NCBI GenBank assembly: GCA_016191225.1
Contig: JACPPC010000022.1
Span: 124,001 to 188,000, forward strand
Direction of reading: 5' to 3'
From: Gemmatimonadota bacterium
GTDB lineage: Bacteria > Gemmatimonadota > Gemmatimonadetes > Gemmatimonadales > Gemmatimonadaceae
DNA: 64,000 nucleotides
Shown: piece after piece, positions 1 through 8,193 of the stretch
Layout: each line of letters opens with the position of its first letter
How positions within the stretch are numbered: the first letter of the stretch is position 1
Translations under genes and position numbers: made by a program
The notes under the pieces: generated by a model
What the model was told of the DNA's origin: nothing
The model's input: the letters and a program-made list of their open reading frames with translations, nothing else
The model's database searches: none

Positions 1-1012
1 CCGCCCCGTTCACCGTGCCGGCAATCACCTTCGCCCCCTCGCCCTTCTCCACCGGCGCCGACTCGCCCGTGACCAGCGCCTCGTTGACGGCGCTGCTGCC
101 GGAGCGCACGACGCCGTCGGCGGGAATGCCCGCCCCGGGGCGCACGAGCACGACATCGTTGTCGCGCAGCGCCGACACCGGCACCTCCTCGACGCGCTCG
201 GCGGCGCCCTCACCGGTCACCCGGACCGCCGTGCCGGGGAGGAGCTTGGCCAGCTCGCCCAGGGCGCCCTCGGCCTGCGAAATCGAGCGCATCTCGAGCC
301 AGTGCCCGAGGAGCATGATCGTCACCAGCGTTGCCAGCTCCTCCCAGAGCGGCATGCCGGGGAAGCCGAGCGTGACGGCGGCGCTGAAGGCGAACGCGAC
401 CGAGATCGCGAGGGCGATCAGGGTCATCATCCCCGGCAGGCGCGCCGCGATCTCGCGCCCGGCGCCCTGCACGAAGGGCCAGCCGCCGTAGGCGAAGACC
501 GCGGTGCCGAGGACCGGCGGTATCCAGTGCGACCCCGGGAATGCCGGCGGCGTGTACTGGAAGGCGCGCGGCAGCATGTGGCCCCACGCCAGGATCGGGG
601 CGGTGAGCGCGAGCGAGAGCCAGAACTTGTCGCGGAACATCGCCGGCGAGTGGCCGGCATGCTTGTCGTGGCCGGCATGCTTGTCGTGGCCGGCATGCTT
701 GTCGTGGCCGGCATGCTTGTCGTGGCCGGCATGCTTGTCGTGGCCGGCATGCTTGTCGTGGCCGGCATGCTGGTCGTGGCCGGCGTGCTGGTCGTGGCCG
801 GCGTGCTGGTCGTGGCCGGCGTGCTGGTCGTGGCCGGCGTGCTGGTCGTGGCCGGCGTGCTGGTCGTGGCCGGCGTGCTGGTCGTGGCCGGCGTGCTGGT
901 CGGCACCGTAAGACACAGGCGCCGTGTGCTCGGGCATCGCACCGCGAGCATGCGTGTGGTCGTGTGCCTCCCGTCGCCCCGCAGCCTGGTCGCCCTGCTG
1001 CCCATCACTCAT
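1..1012 (-). CDS. CopB-type P1B copper-translocating ATPase, C-terminally cut by window edge
   Basis: Only the first ~337 residues are inside the window. The start is ATG at 1012 with GAGGA 8 nt upstream. Residues 1-37 are hydrophilic, residues 38-121 are fourteen DQHAGH/DKHAGH hexapeptides, and then comes MFRDKFWLSLALTAPI, a sequence typical of the first membrane helix of CopB-like pumps. Further on are a hairpin of membrane helices and the actuator domain with TGESAPVEKGEG. The CPx helix, DKTGT site and ATP-binding domain lie beyond the edge. The family exports Cu(I)/Ag(I) or Cu(II) from the cytoplasm. It is the last visible gene of the copC-led operon, 37 bp after the glycosyltransferase. 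Metal class is inferred from the His-rich N-terminus and the copCD neighbours. Confidence 0.9.
   Translation of the reverse strand, partial: MSDGQQGDQAAGRREAHDHTHARGAMPEHTAPVSYGADQHAGHDQHAGHDQHAGHDQHAGHDQHAGHDQHAGHDQHAGHDQHAGHDKHAGHDKHAGHDKHAGHDKHAGHDKHAGHDKHAGHSPAMFRDKFWLSLALTAPILAWGHMLPRAFQYTPPAFPGSHWIPPVLGTAVFAYGGWPFVQGAGREIAARLPGMMTLIALAISVAFAFSAAVTLGFPGMPLWEELATLVTIMLLGHWLEMRSISQAEGALGELAKLLPGTAVRVTGEGAAERVEEVPVSALRDNDVVLVRPGAGIPADGVVRSGSSAVNEALVTGESAPVEKGEGAKVIAGTVNGA
651..902 (-). repeat. In-frame tandem repeat, 14 x 18 bp, encoding HDxHAG units
   Basis: Fourteen contiguous 18-bp units (plus strand tggccggcatgcttgtcg and variants) lie in frame inside the copper ATPase gene. The eight units nearest the N-terminus encode DQHAGH and the six nearest the membrane domain encode DKHAGH, so the array has two homogeneous blocks. 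Each unit gives two His and one Asp, a plausible copper-binding tail of 84 residues. The near-perfect identity points to recent expansion by slippage or unequal crossing-over. Confidence 0.95.
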
Positions 1013-1049
1013 GCGGAGGGTCCTCGATCGGTAGTGCCAGTTCCCGATC

Positions 1050-2843
1050 TCATTGGAGACCGATGGACCCGGCCGGGCATCCATCGAACGTGGCAACTGG
1101 CGAAGGGTGGGGCGACGAACGCGAGACGCGACTGCCTGGGATCCGGACTCCGGCTCGCGCGAGCTCGCGCGGTGGCCTGCGGGTTGCCGGACCGGGAGGC
1201 GCGCCGAGCGCGTCGCGCGGGGCAAGGCGACCGGTCGCGGGGCGAGCGCTGACCGTGCCGCGCTTCGGACCGAGCCGGTACAACATGTAGTACTCCTGGG
1301 CAAAGGGAGTCGCGATCGGCTCCAACACTCGGCCCGCACGCTGCGCCGCCGCCAGTTCGCCGGTCCCGATCCGATTTCGCCGGGTGATCACCCACAGGGT
1401 GCGTGGGTCCGCCAGTGCAAGCGTGAAATCGTCCACCACCGGGACCACGCGGTCCAGGTAGAATCTCAGCGACGGGTGCGTGGTCTCGTTGATCAGGTGC
1501 GGGGACGGGACGCCGCGCAGCCGTCCCGTGCGATACTCCACGACGCCGTCCGCCGGCTGCGCCGCCGACTCGACGTACCGGGCGAGTTGGTGCACCTCGG
1601 CCTGCAACCCCGGCACCAGCACGCGCCCGCGCACGGTGAGTCCATGGTAGAACGCCAGGAACGCACCCTGCGCGATGATCGCCACGACCACCGTCCACGC
1701 GAGCGGGCGGAGCAACCGGCGCAGGGTCACGGGTGCCCACCGGCGCGCGCAGTCGTCGGCGACAAGCAGGCCGAACGGGATCATCGCCGGCAACATGTAA
1801 TGCGGCAGCTTCGACCCGGCAACCGTGAAGAACACGAAGACCACCGCCCCCCAGGACGCGAGGAAACGGCGTGCCGCCGTCGGCGCGCCCGCCGGGTCAC
1901 CGCGCCTCGGCCACGCGCGCCACAGGAAGAACGACCACGGCAGCATGCCAAGCAGTACCACGGGAATGTACGCGAGGAGGTTCGCGACCCCGGTCACGGC
2001 ATGCGCGACATCCCCCCCGAGAAAGCGATTGACGTTCTGCTCGATGATGAAGCCCTGCACGAACTCGTCGCCGCGCACGAGGTAGATGGGCACGTACCAG
2101 AGCGCCACCACGGAGGCGCAGACGAGTGCGGACGATCCCCACCAGCCATGAAACCGTGGACGCAGCCCGGGCTCGCGCCACCACGTCAACGCGGCGATCG
2201 CGACAAACAGGATGAGACTCACCGGCCCCTTGGCCAGCACGGCGATGCCGAGCGCGGCTCCGACTGCCAGGCGCCAGCGTGCGCCGCCCACGAGCGACTC
2301 CCAGAACCCGAGCAGCGCGGCGCTCAGGAACAGGAGAAGGAGCGGATCGGTGAGCAGCATCCGTCCGAGGCCGACGACAAGCAGCGAACTGGCGAGCACG
2401 AGGGGCGCGACGTAGCGCGTCCCGGGCGCGAGGTGGCGCCGAGCGAACCACGCCACGAGACCGAACGTGGCGAGCATCGCCAGCACGCTGGGCAGGCGCG
2501 GACCGAATTCGCGGCCGAACAATGCGACCGACGGCTTCGCGGCCCAGTAGATCAGGATCGGCTTCTCGTACCAGGGGGCACCGTTGTAGAACGGCGTGAC
2601 CCATTCGTGGCGGCGCAGCATCTCCGCGACGATCGCGCCATAGAAGCCCTCGTCAAGGTCGAACAGCCCGTAGGACCACCAGCCGAGGAATGGCAAGGTG
2701 ACGAAGACCGCCACGATCCAGGGCAGGCGACGCTCGGCCGCCCCGAAGGCGTGCGCCGCCGCCGGCCCCGACGGGGGCGGTTCCGGCACGCCAGGCGACG
2801 TCGGGCCGGCCGTCATCGGGCGACGGAGCGGCAGGGGTGGCAT
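1050..2843 (-). CDS. ArnT/PMT-like membrane glycosyltransferase (GT-C fold)
   Basis: This is a 597-residue polytopic protein. After a Pro/Gly-rich N-terminus (1-35) come about a dozen hydrophobic segments. The first extracytoplasmic loop holds FDLDEGFYGAIVAEM and the NGAPWYEKPILIYW block diagnostic of the ArnT/PMT glycosyltransferase family, which move a sugar from a polyprenyl-phosphate donor to lipid A, protein or another acceptor on the outer face of the inner membrane. The conserved acidic pair is present. ATG at 2843 has GAGGTGA upstream; a second ATG is at 2816. It follows the epimerase by 18 bp. Family is clear, but the sugar and acceptor cannot be read from sequence. The last ~75 residues are low-complexity Pro/Arg and may not be part of the fold. 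Confidence 0.88.
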   Translation of the reverse strand: MPPLPLRRPMTAGPTSPGVPEPPPSGPAAAHAFGAAERRLPWIVAVFVTLPFLGWWSYGLFDLDEGFYGAIVAEMLRRHEWVTPFYNGAPWYEKPILIYWAAKPSVALFGREFGPRLPSVLAMLATFGLVAWFARRHLAPGTRYVAPLVLASSLLVVGLGRMLLTDPLLLLFLSAALLGFWESLVGGARWRLAVGAALGIAVLAKGPVSLILFVAIAALTWWREPGLRPRFHGWWGSSALVCASVVALWYVPIYLVRGDEFVQGFIIEQNVNRFLGGDVAHAVTGVANLLAYIPVVLLGMLPWSFFLWRAWPRRGDPAGAPTAARRFLASWGAVVFVFFTVAGSKLPHYMLPAMIPFGLLVADDCARRWAPVTLRRLLRPLAWTVVVAIIAQGAFLAFYHGLTVRGRVLVPGLQAEVHQLARYVESAAQPADGVVEYRTGRLRGVPSPHLINETTHPSLRFYLDRVVPVVDDFTLALADPRTLWVITRRNRIGTGELAAAQRAGRVLEPIATPFAQEYYMLYRLGPKRGTVSARPATGRLAPRDALGAPPGPATRRPPRELARAGVRIPGSRVSRSSPHPSPVATFDGCPAGSIGLQ

Positions 2844-2861
2844 CGACAGCGTCTCACCTCA

Positions 2862-3794
2862 TCACCGCGCGGCATGATCCGCCGGTTCGCGCGGCCGCCG
2901 GTCGGTCCTCGCCAGGCCATCGGCCAGCCGCGTGAAGGCGACGTCGTAGTCGCGCAACAGGGAATCGTTGTTGGCCAGCTTGTCCCGGCCCAGGACATCC
3001 AGGCGTTCCCGCAGCGCCCGCACGCGCCCGGAGGCGGCCAGCGGCCCGAGCAACGTCGTCAGGAGGGAGACGGGGATTCGCACGGGCACCGACGGCCACC
3101 CCTTCCGCAGGAACTCGTGCATGGCGCGGACCAGCGCCACCTGACTGAATTCCTCCGGGCCCCCAATCTCGTACGTCGCGCTCCGCCGGGCCGGGCTCAG
3201 CGCCTGGATGATGACGCCCGTCAGGTCGTCGACGTGGAGCGGCTGGAGCCGGTGCGTCCCGTCGTCGAGCACCGGCACGCAGGGCAGGTGCCTCACGGCC
3301 CACTCGAGGGCCGTCAACGGTGTCCTGCCGTGCCCCCCGTAGATCACGGTCGGTCGCAGGATCACGAACTCGAGCCCGGACGAACGGACGATCTCCTCCG
3401 CCCGGCGCTTCGAGTCGGCGTACGCCGTCAGGGGCACATGGTTCACGTCATGACTGCTGATGTAGACGATGCGCCGCACGCCGGCTTCCGCCGCCCGCGC
3501 AACCACGTGCCTCGTGCCCTCGACGTTGATCCCGATGAAATCGGCCGTGGTGCGCGGCTGGATGGCAGCGGCGAGGTGAACCACGGCCCCCACGCCATCG
3601 AGGGCCGCCGAGACCGTGTCGGGCCGCGTGAGGTCGCCTTCCGCGAAGCGCACCCCCGGAGTTCCGAGCGCCTCCGCCTTGCGAAGCGATCGGGCCAGCC
3701 CCACGAACCGGATCGCCGGCTGCGCGGCGGTCCACCGCGCGAGAAGGTTGCTGCCGACATAGCCTGTCGATCCGGTCACCAGGACCTTCGTCAC
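2862..3794 (-). CDS. NAD-dependent epimerase/dehydratase (extended SDR)
   Basis: A 310-residue Rossmann protein. The N-terminal VTGSTGYVGSNLLARW matches the TGxxGxxG NAD(P)-binding motif, VVHLAAAIQPRTT is the usual loop after beta-4, and an atypical catalytic region contains ISSHDVNHVPLTAYADSKR with YxxxK (YADSK). It resembles the atypical SDRs related to complex I 39-kDa subunit and hopanoid-associated epimerases, which act on nucleotide sugars or isoprenoid-linked sugars. It overlaps the radical SAM stop by 4 nt (ATGA) and precedes the ArnT-like gene, so a shared sugar-modification job is likely. The substrate is unknown. Confidence 0.88.
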   Translation of the reverse strand: MTKVLVTGSTGYVGSNLLARWTAAQPAIRFVGLARSLRKAEALGTPGVRFAEGDLTRPDTVSAALDGVGAVVHLAAAIQPRTTADFIGINVEGTRHVVARAAEAGVRRIVYISSHDVNHVPLTAYADSKRRAEEIVRSSGLEFVILRPTVIYGGHGRTPLTALEWAVRHLPCVPVLDDGTHRLQPLHVDDLTGVIIQALSPARRSATYEIGGPEEFSQVALVRAMHEFLRKGWPSVPVRIPVSLLTTLLGPLAASGRVRALRERLDVLGRDKLANNDSLLRDYDVAFTRLADGLARTDRRPREPADHAAR

Positions 3795-5086
3795 ACCCGG
3801 CGCCGCAAGTATCGCTTGAGGAATCCGAACCGGAAGTAGAATTGCACGATGGCCTGTTCCTGGTACGCCTTGACCTCGGCCGGCTTCAGGTGGTCGAGGC
3901 GAAAGACCGGGTGGAAATTGTCGTAGTTGTTCCAGTCGTGGTCGTAGATGCGATCCTTCACCTCGTCGAAGAAGCCGGTGCCGGGGATCGGCGTGCAGAT
4001 CGTGAAGTTCGCCAGGCTCGGGTTCAGCTCCTGCGAGTACCGGATCGTCTCCAGGACGGTCTCGCGCGTATCCTCCGGCAATCCGAGGATGAAGAAGGCG
4101 ACGATGCGAATGCCCTTGCGCTCGCAGTAGGCGACGATCCGATCCTGCTGCTCGACCGACGGCGGACGCCGCTTGTGCGCCTCGAGCGCGGCGATGTTGG
4201 TCGACTCGACGCCGATCTTGATGACCCGGAAGCCGGCGTCGAACATCAGGTCCACCAGCTCTTCGTCAAGGCGGTCGCTCCGCGTCTCGCATCCCAGTTC
4301 GAGGCCCAGGTTGCGCGCCTTGATCGCCCCGCACAACTCCACCACCCAGTTGCGGTTCACCGAGAAAACCGGATCCCGGAACATCACCGCGCGAACCCCG
4401 TACGTCGCCTTCAGGTGCGCCAGCTCATCCACCACGCACGCGGGCTTCCGGATCTGGTACGCCTTCTTCACCGCGATGTACGGGCAATAGTTGCAAAGGT
4501 ACGGGCAGCTTCGGCTGCCAAGTATGAACGCCGTGGGTCGCGCCCGGAGAATCGGGTGCTGGGTGAACGCCCGGTGGTTGTAAATCGTCCAGTCGGGATA
4601 CGGCAGCACGTCCAGGTCGTCGATGCGCGGCGACGGGACGATGCCCATCGGCAGGTCCTCGAGCCGCTTCAGGCCCAGGAACGGCCCTTCGGCACTGCCC
4701 GAGATGATGGTGTCCGCGAATGCGCCGAACGGCCCCGGCGTCGTCGACGCGAGCGGGCCGACAAGGCAGATCCGGGCGCCCGTCTCCGACCGAATCCGCG
4801 TGAGGTACTCCAGCTCCTCGCGGTGGCGGATCAGCGATGCCTGCAGGATCACCAGGTCGGCATCCTTCCGGATCGTGTTGATGTCGAGCGAAACCTCGTG
4901 CCCGTTCCCCTTGAGCACGGCGGCGAGGTAGCCATAGTTCAGGAGGGGAAAGTACTCGCCCTTCTTCCGGGCCAGCTCGAGCAGCCGCGCGCGCCACGAG
5001 GAGCCGACGCTGAACGTCGTGCCGTATCCGCCGTTGTAGTCCCGGTTGTCGCCGCGCCGATGGACGTCGAGGAGGCTGACTTTCAT
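3791..5086 (-). CDS. B12-binding-type radical SAM protein
   Basis: 431 residues. The start ATG at 5086 overlaps the copD stop by 4 nt; the open frame extends further upstream but only in the shadow of copD. Residues ~45-150 resemble a cobalamin-binding-like Rossmann domain without an obvious DxHxxG motif. The radical SAM cluster motif CPYLCNYC (CxxxCxxC) sits at about residue 197, followed by the TIM-barrel features RDPVFSVNR and IKIGVESTN. Such enzymes do methylations and other radical modifications of lipids, sugars or peptides. It sits in a copper-resistance operon, which is unusual. The substrate cannot be assigned from sequence. Confidence 0.88.
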   Translation of the reverse strand: MKVSLLDVHRRGDNRDYNGGYGTTFSVGSSWRARLLELARKKGEYFPLLNYGYLAAVLKGNGHEVSLDINTIRKDADLVILQASLIRHREELEYLTRIRSETGARICLVGPLASTTPGPFGAFADTIISGSAEGPFLGLKRLEDLPMGIVPSPRIDDLDVLPYPDWTIYNHRAFTQHPILRARPTAFILGSRSCPYLCNYCPYIAVKKAYQIRKPACVVDELAHLKATYGVRAVMFRDPVFSVNRNWVVELCGAIKARNLGLELGCETRSDRLDEELVDLMFDAGFRVIKIGVESTNIAALEAHKRRPPSVEQQDRIVAYCERKGIRIVAFFILGLPEDTRETVLETIRYSQELNPSLANFTICTPIPGTGFFDEVKDRIYDHDWNNYDNFHPVFRLDHLKPAEVKAYQEQAIVQFYFRFGFLKRYLRRRV

Positions 5087-6036
5087 GGCTTGGCAATCTC
5101 CGCCGGTAGCGGCGTCGCAACGAGCACCGCCGTGATGACAAGCACGACCAGGGCCGCCACGAGCTCGATCGTGGCGGAGCCCCGGAGGCGCCGCGTGGCC
5201 GGCGCCGTCCCGAGCGCGGGCAACACCCGCTTCCAGTTGTACGCACCGGTGCCGGCGGCCACCGACAGCATGGCCAGCTTGGCCAGCAACCGCTGCCCGT
5301 AACCGCTGCTCCAGAGCGCAGCCAGCGTGTCGATGTTGCGCCAGGCTGCCAGCGTCCCGGTCAGCGCCGCGAGGCCGGCGAAGCCGAGGGCCGTCGGACT
5401 GAACGCCGTCACCAGTCGCGCAACGTGCCCATGCCGCTCGGCCTCCGCCGATCGCATCGCCACCGGCACGGCGACCACGATCAGCATGGCCAGGCTGCCA
5501 ACCCATCCCCCCGCGCCGATCACGTGCAGCGCGTCGATCGCCACGGCGAGCACCGGGCGCTCCGCCGCGACCGGATGCCCGGAGAGGGACAGGCTCACGA
5601 CCAGGGCGACGGCACCCGCGGCGAGCACCGGCCAGGCAAATCCCCGACGCCGCGCGACCGCGCCGGTCGCCCACCAGCCGGCCAGCACGCCCGCCAGCGC
5701 AAGCCACCAGCCACGTCCCCAGCCCGATTGCAGGAGCAGCGCCCCGATCGTCGCACGGGACCAATGCTCCTCGGTGCCGAACATCGCCGCGTGCTGCGCC
5801 GCCAGCCGGAGCACGGTCGCGATCCCGATGGCGCCGATCGCGGCCCGCGCCCAGCCGAGGGCGCGCGGTCCCGCGGTGGCAATGATGTCACCCGGCCCGC
5901 CATCCTGTCGCCCGAAGCGCGGCAGCACCACGAGCCGCAACGCCAGAACGCCGAGCAGCACCGTGACCGCAACCAGCTGCATGGCCCGAATCGCGGCATA
6001 CGCCCACGATTCGACGCCAAACGCCGCGTCAGGCAC
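5083..6036 (-). CDS. copD: Copper resistance protein CopD family
   Basis: 317 residues, GTG start at 6036, overlapping copC by 8 nt. About eight hydrophobic segments. The conserved DALHVIGAGGWVGSLAML block with its His and GGWVGSL signature is the CopD hallmark; a second His is in SLSGHPVA. CopD is an inner-membrane protein that works with periplasmic CopC in copper uptake or tolerance, as in the fused YcnJ/PcoCD arrangement. The downstream radical SAM gene is translationally coupled. Confidence 0.92.
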   Translation of the reverse strand: MPDAAFGVESWAYAAIRAMQLVAVTVLLGVLALRLVVLPRFGRQDGGPGDIIATAGPRALGWARAAIGAIGIATVLRLAAQHAAMFGTEEHWSRATIGALLLQSGWGRGWWLALAGVLAGWWATGAVARRRGFAWPVLAAGAVALVVSLSLSGHPVAAERPVLAVAIDALHVIGAGGWVGSLAMLIVVAVPVAMRSAEAERHGHVARLVTAFSPTALGFAGLAALTGTLAAWRNIDTLAALWSSGYGQRLLAKLAMLSVAAGTGAYNWKRVLPALGTAPATRRLRGSATIELVAALVVLVITAVLVATPLPAEIAKP

Positions 6037-6451
6037 CTCGACCGGCGGCTGGCGAAGGCGTCGCGTTCACGCCCGGCGTCGCCGGGTCGATCACGAACGT
6101 GAGTTCGCCGCGCATCGGGTGCCCGTCGGCGCCGGCCGCCTGCCACTTGACGGTGTACCGGCCTGGTGCCAGGGCGCCGGTCACCCTGGCCATCAGCGTC
6201 TTCGGGTCGTCCGGTGCCGCGCGCAGCGTGTCGAGCGGGACGGCCTGTTGCTTCGCGTCGGTCAGCGTGATCCGGCTCAGCGCGAGCGTGAGCGCCTCGT
6301 TGAAGGTCAGGACGATCTCCTTCGGGGCGACCGCCGCGCGGCTGTCCGCTGCCGGCACGGCCTTGACGAGCCGGGGGTGGGCCGCCGCCTCGCGCGCCGG
6401 AACCGCCAGCAGAACCGCCAGCGCGAGTACCGATCCAGTGTGTCGTATCAT
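6029..6451 (-). CDS. copC: Periplasmic copper-binding protein CopC
   Basis: 140 residues. A signal peptide ends in EAAA, and the mature protein would start with HPRLVKAVPAADS, giving the N-terminal His of the copper(II) site. The other ligands are in GADGHPMRG (Asp and His), the usual H1-D-H brace. The Ig-like beta fold is supported by the APKEIVLTFNEAL strand pattern. It is the first gene of the minus-strand operon; the promoter region contains the 17-bp operator at 6499-6515. No strong Shine-Dalgarno is seen before ATG 6451. Confidence 0.94.
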   Translation of the reverse strand: MIRHTGSVLALAVLLAVPAREAAAHPRLVKAVPAADSRAAVAPKEIVLTFNEALTLALSRITLTDAKQQAVPLDTLRAAPDDPKTLMARVTGALAPGRYTVKWQAAGADGHPMRGELTFVIDPATPGVNATPSPAAGRGA

Positions 6452-6498
6452 CGGGGAGTCTGGTGAAGTGGGCCGGCGACATGCCTCGCCGGGCGAGG

Positions 6499-6515
6499 TT
6501 TTACATTAGGTAAAA
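6499..6515. promoter_or_regulatory. Predicted BlaI-like operator, copy 1 (copC promoter)
   Basis: Perfect inverted repeat TTTTAC-ATTAG-GTAAAA, 48 bp upstream of the copC start, in otherwise GC-rich DNA. On the minus strand it overlaps the likely -10 region (TAATGT, 18 bp after a TTGCGC). The same half-sites recur at 8797-8813 beside the BlaI-like gene, which is why I assign it to that repressor. Confidence 0.75.
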
Positions 6516-6584
6516 CACCGCGCACCGCGCAAGGGTCCACGAGCAAGGCCGGTGTCGGCGAGGTCGCGCGACGCCCGCGACCGT

Positions 6585-7109
6585 TCAGGCAGGATCGGAT
6601 GGGCGCCGGGCCCGGCCACCGGTCTGCATGTGACGTACCACCCAGCGCGTGCCCCGCCGCTCGAGAATCGCCGTCCCACGCCCAAAGACATCGGCGGTCC
6701 GCCCGTTCATGTCGGCCTTGAGCGAATACCGGAAGAGCACCCACGCGGTCCCGCCGTCGACGTGCACCTCGAGGTCGGCCGGCTGGTATTGCAGGTTCTT
6801 CATTTCCTTCAGTTCCGGGCCGAGGTGGTGATCCCGATAGTCCGCCCACCCGCGGTTGACGCCGGCGCCCTCGAAGATCGTCAGGCTGTCACCAGCGTAC
6901 AGCGTGTCGAGCGCCACCAGGTCGTTGCGCTCCGCCGCGGCGAAGAGCGCACGAACGGTCGCGGTGACCCTCGCCGCCTCGCCCGTGGGTGACGCGGCGG
7001 CCGGGTGCGCCGGCTGCGCCGCCAGGGGTCGCGCCGTGCCGGCGAGCTCGACGACGAGTGCGGAGAAGGCGCCAAGGAGCGCGACGCGACGGAAGGTGCT
7101 GGTCTGCAT
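6585..7109 (-). CDS. Secreted NTF2-like (SnoaL/DUF4440-type) protein
   Basis: 174 residues from ATG 7109, chosen because the preceding in-frame stretch overlaps the M56 gene and lacks a signal. Residues 1-40 are a signal peptide ending near PLAAQ. The rest reads as a cone-shaped NTF2 fold: a helical RALFAAAERNDLVALDTLY segment, NRGWADYRDHHLGPEL, then strands including TAWVLFRYSLKA and a final GTRWVVRHMQT strand. The family has no single function (small-molecule binding or ketosteroid-isomerase-like). It lies 10 bp after the M56 peptidase gene, so is probably cotranscribed with blaI-blaR. Its role in copper handling is unknown. Confidence 0.8.
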   Translation of the reverse strand: MQTSTFRRVALLGAFSALVVELAGTARPLAAQPAHPAAASPTGEAARVTATVRALFAAAERNDLVALDTLYAGDSLTIFEGAGVNRGWADYRDHHLGPELKEMKNLQYQPADLEVHVDGGTAWVLFRYSLKADMNGRTADVFGRGTAILERRGTRWVVRHMQTGGRARRPSDPA

Positions 7110-7119
7110 GAGGGTGGTC

Positions 7120-8193
7120 TCAGGTGGAAGGGAGGATTCCGGCGGCAAGGGCCGTGTGCGGGCACTCGTCGCCGGCGGCCTGGTAACCGGCGGCGCGGCA
7201 AAACAGGTGGGACAGCAGCGATGCGCCGGCATGCTCGCAGTGCGCGGCAGGGTCGGCCATCGATTCCGCTGGCGGAAGGGGGTGCAGCACGATCACGCCG
7301 GAGACCCAGACCGCGAGCAGCGCCGTTCCCGCAGCCGCGATCGACCGGCGCGACACATGCGTGCCGACAACGGCGTCCTCGCCGGCCAGCCGGCGAATGC
7401 GGCGCTCGAGCAGGTCCGCCCGCTGAAACCCGACCGCCGGCTCGAGCGCCGCCGGCGATGCGCCGACCAGGACGAGGATGGCCGACGCCAGCGGGAGCGC
7501 GTGCGCGCGCGCCGCGGCATCGTCGGCGGCGATTTCGGCCTCGTCGGCCAGGTCGTCCACCAGCCGGCCGACTGCCGGCAGCCAGAACAGCACGCCGGCC
7601 AGGCAGCGGAACAGAAACAGGCGCAACGGATCGCGGCGGCGCAGGTGTTCGGCCTCGTGGGCGAGCACGGCCTCGAGCTCCGGAACCGAGAGCTTCGAGG
7701 CGACGTCGGCCGCGAGATACACCCGTGGCCGCACCCAGCCCGTCGTGAAGGCGGGACTCGGCGACCCCTCGACGATCCGGATGCTGTCCGCCGCGACACC
7801 GATACGCCTGGCCGCCTCGGACACCCGCGAGCCGGCATGCGGCACGCGCGCGTCCAGCGCCCCCATCACACGACGATGGCGCCAGATCGCGCGCCCGCGG
7901 TCGACGGTCGCATACGAGATCCCGAGCAGCAGCAGGGCGTGGAAGCCGCCGTGCACCGGCGCCAGCAAGCGGTGCAGCGACGCGAGGCAGAACATGCCGA
8001 GGTGCTGCTGCGATGCCGGCAGCCAGCTGACCGCCTCGATCAGGTGATGGCCGAACACCGGCGTGAGGCTCAGCACGATCAACGCGGCCAGCGCCAGCAG
8101 CAGCTGCCGGCGATGGCGCTGCTCGCGCCGCACGAGCGGCGGGAGGATCGCCGGCTGCCCGCCGACTGCCGGGCTACTCCTCGCCACGCTCAC
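7120..8193 (-). CDS. BlaR1/MecR1-like M56 membrane metallopeptidase (putative copper sensor)
   Basis: About 357 residues from GTG 8193; the start is uncertain because the frame is open further back through the repressor gene. Several N-terminal membrane helices (LLLALAALIVLSL and others), then the zinc protease motif LAHEAEHLRRRDP (HExxH), then helices and a last one near AGTALLAVWVSGVIVL. Instead of BlaR1's penicillin-binding sensor it ends in a ~50-residue tail rich in Cys, His and Met (MADPAAHCEHAG, SHLFCR, DECPH). M56 proteins cleave BlaI-type repressors after an outside signal. It overlaps the repressor gene by ~20 nt. Copper sensing by the tail is my inference. Confidence 0.82.
   Translation of the reverse strand: MSVARSSPAVGGQPAILPPLVRREQRHRRQLLLALAALIVLSLTPVFGHHLIEAVSWLPASQQHLGMFCLASLHRLLAPVHGGFHALLLLGISYATVDRGRAIWRHRRVMGALDARVPHAGSRVSEAARRIGVAADSIRIVEGSPSPAFTTGWVRPRVYLAADVASKLSVPELEAVLAHEAEHLRRRDPLRLFLFRCLAGVLFWLPAVGRLVDDLADEAEIAADDAAARAHALPLASAILVLVGASPAALEPAVGFQRADLLERRIRRLAGEDAVVGTHVSRRSIAAAGTALLAVWVSGVIVLHPLPPAESMADPAAHCEHAGASLLSHLFCRAAGYQAAGDECPHTALAAGILPST

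Noticed and set aside
651..902. Possible CRISPR array or satellite
   Set aside because: The 18-bp units are contiguous with no spacers and are in frame with the ATPase gene.
302..1252. Plus-strand frame with VVAGML/VVAGVL repeats
   Set aside because: It is the antisense of the His-repeat; no gene context, and the minus-strand reading gives the ATPase.
1053..3839. A 928-residue plus-strand frame over the glycosyltransferase and epimerase
   Set aside because: Low-complexity shadow; both minus-strand genes have strong family motifs.
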